Source: Spirochaetota bacterium | GTDB lineage: Bacteria; Spirochaetota; UBA4802; JAFGJZ01 | Length of the DNA stretch: 62,889 nucleotides | Reading direction: 5' to 3' | Assembly: GCA_027858855.1 (NCBI GenBank) | Contig: JAQIBV010000057.1 | Location: 1 to 62,889 of the forward strand | Shown here: piece after piece, positions 35,360 through 44,045 of the stretch | Position numbering within the stretch: the first letter of the stretch is position 1 | Layout of the letters: every line of letters begins with the position of its first letter | Made by a program: the position numbers and the translations under genes | Notes under the pieces: generated by a model | Told to the model about the DNA's origin: nothing | Databases searched by the model: none | What the model saw: only the letters and a program-made list of their open reading frames with translations

Positions 35360-35798
35360 TTTGTAGGTGTTCGACAGGTGGAATACCCCAGTAGTTTGAG
35401 AAGTACTTTGGGGCATTCAGATGGTTCACAATAACACCGTGAATCCCGGGACGAAAAAACACCTTTTTGCCATCGCAGGTATATTCTTCAAAATACTCCA
35501 TCGCCAGCGAAAGCAGATAAGACAGAGTATAACGGAAAAGGTTCATTATATCTCTGACTCGACTGTATGTTATATGTGTTAGTCTTATGTGTCGGGACTC
35601 ATATTCGGTTCCCCTTTCCTGATATTTCATGGCATGAATGTTTCTTTTGGGATTGTTAGCCAGTTTTCTCATGTGTTCATCCAAAACTATGTTCATTACG
35701 TCAGAAATAGTCATGTTTTCCTTAAACGCATAATCTTCAATAACCGCTAACCACTTCACATTGATGTCAACAGTTGTTCTGATGTCTGCTAATTCCAT
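35352..35798 (-). CDS. Ribbon-helix-helix-like DNA-binding protein, family not recognised
   Basis: A 148-residue basic protein. Residues 4-45 (RTTVDINVKW, then IEDYAFKENMTISDVMNIVL) have the strand-helix-helix layout of ribbon-helix-helix repressors. A second similar unit appears at about 72-105 (HIRLTHITYSRVRDIMNLFR), so the protein may contain two RHH-like folds. I start at the ATG ending at 35798 because GGAGG lies 7 bases before it; a GTG two codons upstream is possible. Four copies of a 13-bp core, TGGCTAACAATCC on the coding strand, occur in or near this gene: one spans its stop codon, one is in its reading frame, two are upstream. Confidence 0.6.
   Translation of the reverse strand: MELADIRTTVDINVKWLAVIEDYAFKENMTISDVMNIVLDEHMRKLANNPKRNIHAMKYQERGTEYESRHIRLTHITYSRVRDIMNLFRYTLSYLLSLAMEYFEEYTCDGKKVFFRPGIHGVIVNHLNAPKYFSNYWGIPPVEHLQSG
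35650..35662 (+). repeat. Copy 2 of the motif, inside the RHH-like coding region
   Basis: Core GGATTGTTAGCCA is exact; flanks differ (GGG before, GTT after). On the coding strand it encodes Leu-Ala-Asn-Asn-Pro. Confidence 0.75.
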
Positions 35799-36046
35799 TT
35801 TCACGCCTCCAGTTTTTTGTCTCTATGGGGAACTTCAAAAAATCACCAACGAATTTTGAAAAAATTTCTAAATTTCGGAGGGTATTATCGCTTAAGTACC
35901 TATTTATGTAACCTGTGCTGGTCGCAAGATGACTCTTGCTGCTCGCATATGCAACCTGGTTAAAAAGTTATTAATAGAAGTTCCTTATAAATGAAGACGT
36001 AAATTTCTGTATAATTGTAAATTAATTTCAAAAAAAATCATATTTA

Positions 36047-36062
36047 GTGGATTGTTAGCCAC
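36047..36062 (+). repeat. Copy 3 of GTGGATTGTTAGCCAC
   Basis: Exact 16-mer. The flanks extend the terminal inverted repeat to TTAGTGG/CCACTAA, 7 bp around an 8-base centre. Confidence 0.9.
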
Positions 36063-36087
36063 TAATAATCGGCTTGATGGTAAAATT

Positions 36088-36103
36088 GTGGATTGTTAGC
36101 CAC
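36088..36103 (+). repeat. Copy 4 of GTGGATTGTTAGCCAC
   Basis: Exact 16-mer in the same orientation, 41 bp after copy 3 (about four helical turns). Confidence 0.9.
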
Positions 36104-36151
36104 CCAGAGAGGATAATTTCTAAAATTCCGACTGAAAAAACAAAAAATAGC

Positions 36152-36185
36152 TGTAGAGAGCCGCTAATACAAGCGGCTCTCTACA
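36152..36185 (-). terminator. Intrinsic terminator of ddh
   Basis: TGTAGAGAGCCGCT pairs perfectly over 14 bp with AGCGGCTCTCTACA. On the reverse strand it is followed by GCTATTTTTTG. It lies just after the ddh stop. Confidence 0.92.
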
Positions 36186-36192
36186 ATTAGGA

Positions 36193-37170
36193 TCAGATTT
36201 TACCGGCTCTAAGATCAGAAATATCAGTAGAGGAGAAATATGCAAGAGGCACTTCAAGCATCGAAAGAGCGCCGCTATTTCCATTGGCACGCATACGATG
36301 AACTGCTCTGGCACAAGCAACAAGAACAGAAGCTGTAAATTCCGGATTGCTATCCAGTTTCAGCGAGAACTCCATAGTTTCACTGTTATTAGCACCTGTT
36401 TTACCGTTACGTATTACAAAGCCACCATGTGGAATTCCACCGTGTTCTTTTAGCAGGGTCTCGTGGTCCAAAAATTCTACAGTGGTGTCATAGTCAGCAA
36501 AGTAGTTGGGCATCTCTACAATAGTTTTGGTTATTGCATCTTTGTCGGCTCCCTCTTCTACGGTTACGTAACAGTGGCGTTTATGTTTTTGACGCGTACT
36601 GAAAGATTCGGCACTACCTTTACGGGCTGCGTCGATAGCTTCGTCAATAGGAAGGGTGTACTGTCTTGCATCAGCAACTCCTTTGATACGGCGGATTGCG
36701 TCGCTGTGTCCCTGGCTTACACCTGGTCCCCAGAAAGTGGTTTCAGAACCCTCCGGTAGCATTGATTCAAACAGAACCCGCATCATGCTAAAAAGACCCG
36801 GATCCCAGCCACATGAATAGAGGCTTAATGTATTAGCTTTTTTTGCGGCTATATTTATTTTTTCAAAGTACTCTGGAACGCGGGCGTGAGTATCAAAACT
36901 GTCTACGGTATTAAAGAGTGCGGCTGTGTTCGGTCCCTGTTCAGGAAGGTCGGTAGCTGAACCACCACATAGTATCATGACGTCGATTTTTTCGGTGAAT
37001 GTTTCCAGCGAGTCTGACGAGAAGACAGGTGCCTTGCTGTCTATTTTTGACGGATCTCGTCGAGTAAAAATACCCGATAAAACCATATCACTGTTTTGAC
37101 TGATTGCTGCTTCAACGCCTTTTCCGATGTTTCCATAACCTAAAATTCCTATTCGGATTTTTTTGCTCAT
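36193..37170 (-). CDS. ddh: meso-Diaminopimelate D-dehydrogenase
   Basis: A 325-residue NADPH-dependent enzyme making meso-diaminopimelate in one step from tetrahydrodipicolinate. The N-terminal Rossmann segment is IRIGILGYGNIGKG. The substrate region YSCGWDPGLFSMMR and WGPGVSQGHSDAIR are characteristic of Ddh. AAGGAG precedes the ATG and a strong terminator follows, so it is a single-gene unit. It implies DAP-type peptidoglycan or at least lysine synthesis by the dehydrogenase route, which bears on the organism's identity, as treponemes use ornithine. Confidence 0.94.
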   Translation of the reverse strand: MSKKIRIGILGYGNIGKGVEAAISQNSDMVLSGIFTRRDPSKIDSKAPVFSSDSLETFTEKIDVMILCGGSATDLPEQGPNTAALFNTVDSFDTHARVPEYFEKINIAAKKANTLSLYSCGWDPGLFSMMRVLFESMLPEGSETTFWGPGVSQGHSDAIRRIKGVADARQYTLPIDEAIDAARKGSAESFSTRQKHKRHCYVTVEEGADKDAITKTIVEMPNYFADYDTTVEFLDHETLLKEHGGIPHGGFVIRNGKTGANNSETMEFSLKLDSNPEFTASVLVACARAVHRMRANGNSGALSMLEVPLAYFSSTDISDLRAGKI

Positions 37171-37292
37171 ATTATCTCCTTGTTTGTGTTAATCATTTTT
37201 AGACATTAATGTATAATTATAAGGAAAATAATGTGGTTGGAGACTGTCCACGATTTTTTTAAAAATTTATTTAAAAGGAGTTTGCTTGAAAC

Positions 37293-37341
37293 GGTTTTAT
37301 ACAGCCGCAGTCTTTTAAAAGGTGTTGGGCTGTATAAAACC
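37293..37341. terminator. Long-loop hairpin after the hydrogenase operon
   Basis: GGTTTTATACAGCC pairs perfectly over 14 bp with GGCTGTATAAAACC across a 21-base loop that itself contains CTTTTAAAAG. It lies 36 bp after hydA. There is no T-run on the hydA side, so it may be a stabilising or barrier hairpin rather than a classical terminator. Confidence 0.55.
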
Positions 37342-37376
37342 AGTCAGAAGTAAAGAATATGTATATGCGCCAGTTA

Positions 37377-39143
37377 CTACTCTTTTCGCGTATATTGGGT
37401 ATGTAAAAGATGATGCGATTTTTCACCCAGTGGTTCGCCCAGAAACTCAGCGTAAATCTCTGTTATCGCGGGGTTTTCATGTGATTTGCGTAATGGCTTT
37501 CCCTCGTCTTCAGAGTATATCGCAGCTATTCTCTTTTCCCTAACTTCGTCAGTGGTAAACCGGGGTTGTCCTCCTCCACCAATACAACCACCTGGGCAGG
37601 TCATTATCTCCACAAAATGATAGTTTCTTTTTCCTGCTTTTATGTCTTCTAAAAGAGCAGCGGCATTCCCCAGCCCATGGGCAACTGCTACTTTCAGTTC
37701 TACTCCTTCAAGAAAATTCCACGGGCTTTTGGTGCCTTCAATTCGTAAAGAGGCCTCTTTGATCCCGTCTAAACCTGCAAGTGGGGTAATGTGAAGGTTT
37801 TCGGTGGGTAGTTCTTTTCCGGTTGTAAGTTCATAAACGGTTCGGATAGCCGCTTCCATTACTCCGCCGCTGTTTGCAAAAATATCAGCCGCACCTGATG
37901 AGAGCCCCATTGGTACATCCATCTCCTCGTCGGGTAGAGAGGTGAAATCTATTCCCTGAAGCCGTATAAGTTTGCCTAATTCCCGGGTTGTCAAAACATA
38001 GTCCACATCGCGAAAACCGCTGTCGCACATCTCGTCTCTTGCGGCTTCGAATTTTTTTGCGGTACAGGGCATTACTGAAACAACAACGATCTTATCTGGG
38101 TCAATACCCGATTTTTGTGCGTAGTATGTTTTGGCCAGAGCTCCGAACATCTGTTGAGGAGATTTGCAGGTAGAGAGGTTGGGGATATATTCTGGAAAAA
38201 AGTGTTCTGTAAAGTTAATCCAGCCAGGACTACAACTAGAGAATTGAGGTAGTGCGGCACTTTTGCCCTCTTCCAGAACTGTTCGCAGGCGTTGTAGCAG
38301 TTCGCTTCCTTCTTCCATGATTGTCAGGTCAGCGCTGAAGTTAGTGTCAAAAACCTTGTTGAATCCGATACGACGCAGTGCGGCTGTCATCTTACCGGTT
38401 ACCAGCACTCCGGGGGGGTATCCGAAACATTCACCTAAAGCTGCTCTAATAGCCGGAGCGGTTTGTACAATGACATGCTTTTCGGGATCTTCCAGAGCGC
38501 GAAGAACATCAGCAATATGTGATTTCTCACTTATGGCCTCAACCGGACACACTGCTACACATTGTCCACATTGCACACATGTAACTGAATCCAGATCAGA
38601 GTGAAAAGCCGGACCGATGGTAGTTGCGAATCCGCGATACTGAGGGAACAGTGCTCCAACACCTTGTCTTTGAGAGCAGACAGCTACACAGCGACGGCAT
38701 TTTATGCACTTTTCTGGATCACGTACTAGGGCTGCCGTTGAAGAGTCAGTCTTAAGGTGATTCTTTTCTCCTTCAAATCTTGGTGCCTCTAAACCGAGTT
38801 CCAGAGCGAGAGCCTGAAGTTCGCAATCATCGGACCGTGAGCAGAATTTGCAATCGCCTTCATGCTCTGACAGCAGAAGTTCCAGTACAGATTGTCGTGC
38901 TCTCTGTACCCTCGGGGAGTGAGTTTTTATTACCATATCGGCTCGTAAAGGTGTCGAACATGCGGCTGTTAATGTGTTTGCTCCTTCAACTTCGACAACA
39001 CAGACCCGGCAGGCTCCAAGTGGAGTGAATCCCTTTAGAAAGCAGAGGGTTGGTATTTTAATACCCGACATTTCTGCCGCGTCAAGAATTGTCATGGAGT
39101 CGTCTCCATTGAGTTTTTTGTCGTTAATTGTTATTTCGAACAT
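37377..39143 (-). CDS. hydA: NAD-linked [FeFe] hydrogenase catalytic subunit
   Basis: A 588-residue group-A3-type HydA. The N-terminal [2Fe-2S] domain reads GACRVCVVEV with a further Cys in TAACS. The His/Cys cluster follows (HEGDCKFC), then two [4Fe-4S] ferredoxin motifs (CIKCRRCVAVC and CVQCGQCVAVCP). The H-cluster domain shows SSCSPGW near residues 302-308, VSVMPCTAKKFE and IMTCPGGCIGGGGQP. The first motif has Ser305 where the prototype has a second Cys. With HydB and HydC it would couple H2 to NAD(P)H and ferredoxin in the cytoplasm. It overlaps hydB by 13 bp and is last in the operon. Confidence 0.94.
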   Translation of the reverse strand: MFEITINDKKLNGDDSMTILDAAEMSGIKIPTLCFLKGFTPLGACRVCVVEVEGANTLTAACSTPLRADMVIKTHSPRVQRARQSVLELLLSEHEGDCKFCSRSDDCELQALALELGLEAPRFEGEKNHLKTDSSTAALVRDPEKCIKCRRCVAVCSQRQGVGALFPQYRGFATTIGPAFHSDLDSVTCVQCGQCVAVCPVEAISEKSHIADVLRALEDPEKHVIVQTAPAIRAALGECFGYPPGVLVTGKMTAALRRIGFNKVFDTNFSADLTIMEEGSELLQRLRTVLEEGKSAALPQFSSCSPGWINFTEHFFPEYIPNLSTCKSPQQMFGALAKTYYAQKSGIDPDKIVVVSVMPCTAKKFEAARDEMCDSGFRDVDYVLTTRELGKLIRLQGIDFTSLPDEEMDVPMGLSSGAADIFANSGGVMEAAIRTVYELTTGKELPTENLHITPLAGLDGIKEASLRIEGTKSPWNFLEGVELKVAVAHGLGNAAALLEDIKAGKRNYHFVEIMTCPGGCIGGGGQPRFTTDEVREKRIAAIYSEDEGKPLRKSHENPAITEIYAEFLGEPLGEKSHHLLHTQYTRKE

Positions 39144-42100
39144 AGTGACGCTCCTTCATATCCAGGTTCATAAACTGCAGGTTTTCCGTAATCACAGCGT
39201 AAACAGCGGTTACATTGTCGAACTGCACTGTTCTCGACCCAGCTTTTTTCGACTTCTTCAAAGTTGTACCGTCTTCTGCTGACATCTATTAGCGGTTGAC
39301 GTTCTCTCTGATAAGGTGCCGGGTCGGCATCTGGGTCATAGCTTACATCTGTCTCTTGTGAAACGCGCCAAAAGGCGTGGTGTTCACCGGTCAGGTGTGC
39401 GTCTATTCCGACAGCTGCCCGTTCACCAGCACCAATAGCTTCGACAACAGAAGCCGGGCCGGTTACGGCGTCGCCTCCTGCAAAGACGCCGGGAACAGAT
39501 GTTGCACCGCTTCTTGCGTCCGCACAAAAGAAACCCTTGCTGGTGGTTGTGATGCCGGAAGTTCCGGTGTACTGGTCTGCATGTAAAAGCTGACCGATGG
39601 CCACAATGATTTGGTCGCAAGGGATAATTTGCAGTTTTTTATCGGATGGTTTTGAACTTCGTCTTCCTGAACGGTCGTAATCACCCAGATTCATTGCAAG
39701 TACGGCAATGCCTGTTGTGTTCCCTTTGCCATCGTCAATAATCTCGGTTGGTTGCAGCAGGGTTAGCAGATCTACTCCCTCATGAAGAGCCTCCTCGATC
39801 TCCTCATCATAGGCTGGCATCTGTTCCTTCGTTCTACGGTATATAACTGTGACCTTTTCTGCTCCAAGCCGGATTGCACAACGGGCGGTATCGATGGCAG
39901 CGTTCCCTCCCCCGACTACAACGACCTTTTTCCCGACTGCAACACTTCCCCGGGTGTTATAGGTTCGCAAAAAGTCGATTGCCTGAACAACACCATTTAA
40001 CTTTTCACCCGGCAATCCCAAAGGCATGCATTCGGGAGCTCCAATTCCGACAAAAATTGCGTCCCATCCTTCATCCCGTAGTGAATCCAGAGTAAAGTCG
40101 CGACCAAGCACCTTGCCGGTTTTAATTGTTACTCCAAGGCCTTCGATCATGCGGATTTCACGTGCAAGAATTTCACGCGGCAGACGGTATGCGGGTATTG
40201 TCTGGTTAAGCATTCCTCCGGGTCGTTCTGAAGCCTCAAACACAAACGGGCGATATCCAAGCCGTGCTAAAAAATATGCACAAGACAGACCGGCTGGGCC
40301 GGCTCCGATTATAGCGATTTTTTTCTCGGCGTTTACAGGGTTGTCCCGTACTTCCGGAGTTTGTATGACTATCTCCTGGTCGGTTAAAAACCGTTTAATA
40401 CCACGTATGTTAACTGGTTCGTCAATTGTCGAGCGACGGCAGCGGTCTTCACAGGTATGAAAGCAGACCCTTGCGCATACAGCGGCAAATGGGTTTCGGT
40501 TACGGTGAGCTTGTAGCGCTTCTGCATAACGTCGTTCTCCGGTGAGAGCGATAAAGCCGGGTACATCAACACCGGCCGGGCAGGCACTTTGGCATGGAGC
40601 TCTGACAATCTCTGCGCAAACTCCAGCGGGGCATTTTTTATCTACAATGTGGGCTATATATTCGTGCCGAAAATGTCGCAATGTCGAAAGAACAGGGTTC
40701 GGCGCTGTTTGTCCCAGACCGCATAGTGCTGTATCCTGTATGTTCTGCCCTAGCTCTTCCAGAAGATCAAGATCTCCAAGGCTTCCATTGCCGACACAGA
40801 TCCTGTCGATTATTTCAAGCATTCGCTTTGTACCAACACGGCAGGGGACGCATTTCCCACACGACTCTTCCTGAACAAACTCAAGAAAAAATCTGGCGAC
40901 ATCGACCATACATGTATCTTCATCCATGACAATCAGTCCGCCTGATCCCATAATTGCGCCCAGCTCTTTTAAGCTTTCGTAATCCATGGGAACATTCAGG
41001 TACTCTCGGGGTATACATCCTCCCGAAGGCCCGCCAACCTGTGCTGCCTTGAACTGCTTGTCATTGGTAATTCCGCCTCCAATATCGTAGATCAGGTCCC
41101 CCAAAGGCGTACCAATCGGAACTTCTACAAGGCCGGTGTTTCGAACGTTTCCAGCTAAAGCAAAGACCTTTGTGCCGGGTGATTTCTTGGTGCCATGTTT
41201 TTTGTATTCGGCTTTGCCTATCCTGAAGAGTGCTGTTACGTTGGCATAGGTCTCAACATTATTAAGCAGAGTCGGGCTTCCCCATAGCCCTTTTTGTGCC
41301 GGAAAAGGCGGTCTGGGGCGGGGTTCACCACGTTTACCTTCGATAGAAGCAATCAGGGCGGTCTCCTCGCCACAGACAAAGGCTCCGGATCCCTTGCGGA
41401 TGCCTATATCAAACGATAGGCCGCTACCAAGAATATTATTTCCCAGAAGCCCGTTTTCGCGCGCCTGCTTAATTGCATGTTCAAGCCGCGCTACAGCGAG
41501 TGGGTATTCCGCACGCACATACACGAATCCTTGACTGGCTCCAACTGTAAAACCGGCAATTATCATGCCCTCGATTACAGAGTGGGGGTCTCCCTCCAGA
41601 ATACTGCGATCCATAAATGCACCCGGGTCACCTTCGTCTGCATTACACAGTACATATTTTATTCCATTTTCATGATCCGGGGAATCCTTTGTTAGCTTCC
41701 ATTTTAACCAGGTGGGGAATCCTGCTCCGCCACGACCTCTGATGCCCGATTCCTTCAGGGTTTCGATGACCTTGGTGGAACTGTTTTCTTGTAGTATTTC
41801 TGCAAGAGCCTTGTATCCGCCATGACGGAATGTGTCGGTAATGTCGCCTGGATCTATCTGGCCACAACGACTTAGTGCTATTTTTTTCTGGAGTGAAAAA
41901 AACGGGATCTCCTCTAGTTTATAAAGAACTTCGGTTGATCCCTCTTCCTTGCGTGCTAATCGGGCAATCGGCTTGCCATCAATGATGTGCTCTTTTACTA
42001 TTTCAGTAATATCGGCCTTTGTCAGGCCTTCGTATATAAAGCCACCCGGATCAATTACTATTACCGGTCCTCGTGAGCACGGCCCCAGGCAACCTGTACA

Positions 42101-42265
42101 GGTTATTGTTGGGTTGATGCTCATTTTTTTGCATTCATCAATAAATGCTTCCTTTATTTCAAGTGCGCCCGATGCAATGCAGCTAGCTCCGGTACATATT
42201 CTGATCTGTACACTATCTTTTGTGGGGATTTTATATTTTTCAAGATCCTTTAAGTTTTTAATCAT
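39131..42265 (-). CDS. hydB: HydB/NuoF-type diaphorase fused to an NfnB/GltD-like flavoprotein
   Basis: A 1044-residue fusion. Residues 1-100 form a thioredoxin-like [2Fe-2S] domain (CTGASC and CTGCLGPC). About 110-545 is NuoF/HydB, with GRGGAGFPTWLKW (NADH/FMN site) and the [4Fe-4S] set SCGKCVPCRVG plus ALCGLG. From about 555 follows a glutamate-synthase-beta/NfnB-like part: Cys clusters APCQSACP and CARVCFHTCEDRC, an FAD motif IAIIGAGPAGLSCA and a second dinucleotide motif VVVVGGGNAAIDTA with IYRRT downstream, a form usual for NADPH. The C-terminus has CNRCLRC. This adds a second pyridine-nucleotide site to the complex. It overlaps hydC by 4 bp; GGAGG precedes the ATG. Confidence 0.93.
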   Translation of the reverse strand: MIKNLKDLEKYKIPTKDSVQIRICTGASCIASGALEIKEAFIDECKKMSINPTITCTGCLGPCSRGPVIVIDPGGFIYEGLTKADITEIVKEHIIDGKPIARLARKEEGSTEVLYKLEEIPFFSLQKKIALSRCGQIDPGDITDTFRHGGYKALAEILQENSSTKVIETLKESGIRGRGGAGFPTWLKWKLTKDSPDHENGIKYVLCNADEGDPGAFMDRSILEGDPHSVIEGMIIAGFTVGASQGFVYVRAEYPLAVARLEHAIKQARENGLLGNNILGSGLSFDIGIRKGSGAFVCGEETALIASIEGKRGEPRPRPPFPAQKGLWGSPTLLNNVETYANVTALFRIGKAEYKKHGTKKSPGTKVFALAGNVRNTGLVEVPIGTPLGDLIYDIGGGITNDKQFKAAQVGGPSGGCIPREYLNVPMDYESLKELGAIMGSGGLIVMDEDTCMVDVARFFLEFVQEESCGKCVPCRVGTKRMLEIIDRICVGNGSLGDLDLLEELGQNIQDTALCGLGQTAPNPVLSTLRHFRHEYIAHIVDKKCPAGVCAEIVRAPCQSACPAGVDVPGFIALTGERRYAEALQAHRNRNPFAAVCARVCFHTCEDRCRRSTIDEPVNIRGIKRFLTDQEIVIQTPEVRDNPVNAEKKIAIIGAGPAGLSCAYFLARLGYRPFVFEASERPGGMLNQTIPAYRLPREILAREIRMIEGLGVTIKTGKVLGRDFTLDSLRDEGWDAIFVGIGAPECMPLGLPGEKLNGVVQAIDFLRTYNTRGSVAVGKKVVVVGGGNAAIDTARCAIRLGAEKVTVIYRRTKEQMPAYDEEIEEALHEGVDLLTLLQPTEIIDDGKGNTTGIAVLAMNLGDYDRSGRRSSKPSDKKLQIIPCDQIIVAIGQLLHADQYTGTSGITTTSKGFFCADARSGATSVPGVFAGGDAVTGPASVVEAIGAGERAAVGIDAHLTGEHHAFWRVSQETDVSYDPDADPAPYQRERQPLIDVSRRRYNFEEVEKSWVENSAVRQCNRCLRCDYGKPAVYEPGYEGASLCSK

Positions 42266-42810
42266 TGCGCATCCTCCTGACTGATTTTCGGGGATTCGTC
42301 AGTTGCTTCAGAGTCGTTTTCGCTTTTATATGGTGCAAGCAGAGCAGCCAGCTTGGTCGGCTTCACTCTCTGGTGTATTTCGTCGTTAATCATAAGAACG
42401 GGAGCCAATCCACATGCGCCGAAACATCGCCCGACTTCCAGAGAAAAAAGTTTATCTTCAGTTGTTTCACCGACTTCGATTTGCAGAATTTTTTTCAATT
42501 CTTCTAAAAGCTGTTTTCCTCCGCGTACATAGCATGCAGTACCCAGGCAAACGCGTATTGTGTACCGGCCACGGGGCATTGTTGTAAAGTAGCTGTAAAA
42601 TGAGACTACCCCGCTAATTTCTGAATAGGGCATGTTAAGAAGTTTAGAGATTGTTTTAAGAGATTCAGTGCTCAGGAATCCAAGGGAGTCCTGTGCAGCC
42701 TGAAGGATGGGAATTAATGCTCCCTCCTGATCTTTCAGGCTATCTACGATGTTATGCAGAAGTTCTTGCTGTTCTGCAGAGTTCTGATGTAAAGCCGGGG
42801 TAGAAGTCAT
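42262..42810 (-). CDS. hydC: HydC/NuoE-type [2Fe-2S] subunit
   Basis: A 182-residue thioredoxin-like [2Fe-2S] protein. The N-terminal helical domain (LIPILQAAQDSLGFLS, ISGVVSFYSYF) leads to RVCLGTACYVRGG and GRCFGACGLAPV, supplying the four Cys ligands. The acidic tail of about 25 residues is extra. It is the first gene of hydC-hydB-hydA and would pass electrons within the complex. GAGGAG lies before the ATG. Confidence 0.94.
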   Translation of the reverse strand: MTSTPALHQNSAEQQELLHNIVDSLKDQEGALIPILQAAQDSLGFLSTESLKTISKLLNMPYSEISGVVSFYSYFTTMPRGRYTIRVCLGTACYVRGGKQLLEELKKILQIEVGETTEDKLFSLEVGRCFGACGLAPVLMINDEIHQRVKPTKLAALLAPYKSENDSEATDESPKISQEDAQ

Positions 42811-43168
42811 TTTGCTCTCCTCTTTGTGGGTTTATTATTGAAAGGAGACGATAGGTGATTAGAACAGGTGTCTGTAACAAGGGGAGTCGAAAACGGAGCG
42901 AATTGATACCATATTCTGTAGTAGTGTGAACATTTTGCGGGTAGCTTAAAAAAAATCCAGAACAATTTCAATTGTCTGTTTTTTACCAATTTAAAATGAT
43001 CTTTTATAAAACCGTTGAGTTTATCTTTATAATCTTGAAGTTGGGAATCGTAATAAGAAAACTAATTTATAACACTTGAAAATATGCGTATGTTACGATG
43101 TGCTTTGTAAGATGTGAGTATAAGAAAGGTTAATAAACTGTCTGGGTTAAACTCATATAGGCGATATT
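42811..43168. promoter_or_regulatory. Hydrogenase operon control region
   Basis: 358 bp without a gene, between the divergent hyd operon and the nucleotidyltransferase. ACAATT-TC-AATTGT at 42962-42975 is a perfect 6-bp-arm palindrome. On the reverse strand a TTGAAA overlapping it, a 17-base spacer and TAAGCT form a plausible promoter, so a redox regulator could bind there. It does not match the Rex consensus as I know it. Confidence 0.4.
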
Positions 43169-43960
43169 ATGAAAACTGAAAAAGATATAATAAAAAAACA
43201 GAAACATTATGTTTCAAGCATAACAGAGCAGGTTCGAACGTTTGTTGATGGATTGGATAAAAAACATATTCAGACTATACTTTTATCCGGGAGTGTCGCT
43301 CGTGGAGATTATTATCCCGATAAATATGGGGGAATGGTCGATCTAACCGTAATGCGTGTGGATGCTGGCAAAATTACAGCCGAGGAGCTATTTGGCCCTG
43401 ATGTAGAACCAGAAATACCTTACCATTGTGTAATTAGAGATGGAGTCGTCTTTCAGATTTGGCTTGATGATTTTATTGACATGGAAGCTTTCAAAAAACT
43501 TGATGAGTCAGCTAAATACGCAATTATTGAGTCCCATATGCTCTTTGACCGTGATAATCTTTATTTTGACACTTGTTCTGCTATAAAGGTGTTCCAAGCG
43601 AGGGATCTATCAGAAAAGTGTGAAAACTGCATAGGTATTATCAACTATTTGCTATCTGATTACAAAAAAGATCGTTGGTACAGGCGGCAAGCTTATGTTC
43701 AAATGCATGAGAATTTAAATACAGCGATAAAAACTGCCATTAAGTGCTTGTTTTACTTAAATAATAAGTATGTTCCTGCAAAAGATCGGCGCTTATACTA
43801 CAGTTTTGGTTTGAAATATCTACCAGAGAACTATGAAGAGCTTATAAATTCTGTATTAAAGCAGGATGTCTGTTCTGAGCAGGATTATATAAGGAGGGAA
43901 GCTCTGTTTAATAGTAGGTTTTTTAGTTTTATAACCAAAAATCATCAGAAATTTATCTGA
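43169..43960 (+). CDS. Pol-beta-superfamily nucleotidyltransferase-like protein
   Basis: A 263-residue protein with the nucleotidyltransferase signature ILLSGSVARGDYYPDKYGG (Gly41-Ser42) followed by MVDLTV. The family normally shows two acidic residues spaced hDhD here; only one is seen, so activity may be altered or lost. The C-terminal half is helical with many Tyr/Lys/Cys residues and could bind substrate. There is no convincing ribosome-binding site before the ATG. Stand-alone proteins of this kind include small-molecule adenylyltransferases and antitoxin-type enzymes; I cannot choose between them. Confidence 0.7.
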   Translation: MKTEKDIIKKQKHYVSSITEQVRTFVDGLDKKHIQTILLSGSVARGDYYPDKYGGMVDLTVMRVDAGKITAEELFGPDVEPEIPYHCVIRDGVVFQIWLDDFIDMEAFKKLDESAKYAIIESHMLFDRDNLYFDTCSAIKVFQARDLSEKCENCIGIINYLLSDYKKDRWYRRQAYVQMHENLNTAIKTAIKCLFYLNNKYVPAKDRRLYYSFGLKYLPENYEELINSVLKQDVCSEQDYIRREALFNSRFFSFITKNHQKFI

Positions 43961-44045
43961 AGTTAGATGATTTCTTCCGATTTCTTGCTTTTGTTATTCT
44001 TTTGAAAAAAATCTATGTTCTATCGTCATTAATTAAAAAAAAGAG

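Larger units (their letters stand above)
35799..36192. other. Gene-free stretch upstream of the RHH-like gene
   Basis: 394 bp without an ORF. It contains two exact copies of GTGGATTGTTAGCCAC (36047 and 36088) and, at the right edge, the ddh terminator. An internal stretch near 35930-35960 has a repeated GCAAGATGACTCTTGC-like inverted sequence of unclear meaning. Confidence 0.5.

Noticed and set aside
35346-36103. Integron attC sites
   Set aside because: The repeated core contains GTTAGCC, which does not fit the GTTRRRY core, there is no long R''-L''-L'-R' palindrome, no integrase, and spacing does not match gene cassettes.
42840-43020. Rex operator for the hydrogenase operon
   Set aside because: No TTGTGAA-type inverted repeat is found; only the ACAATTTCAATTGT palindrome is present.
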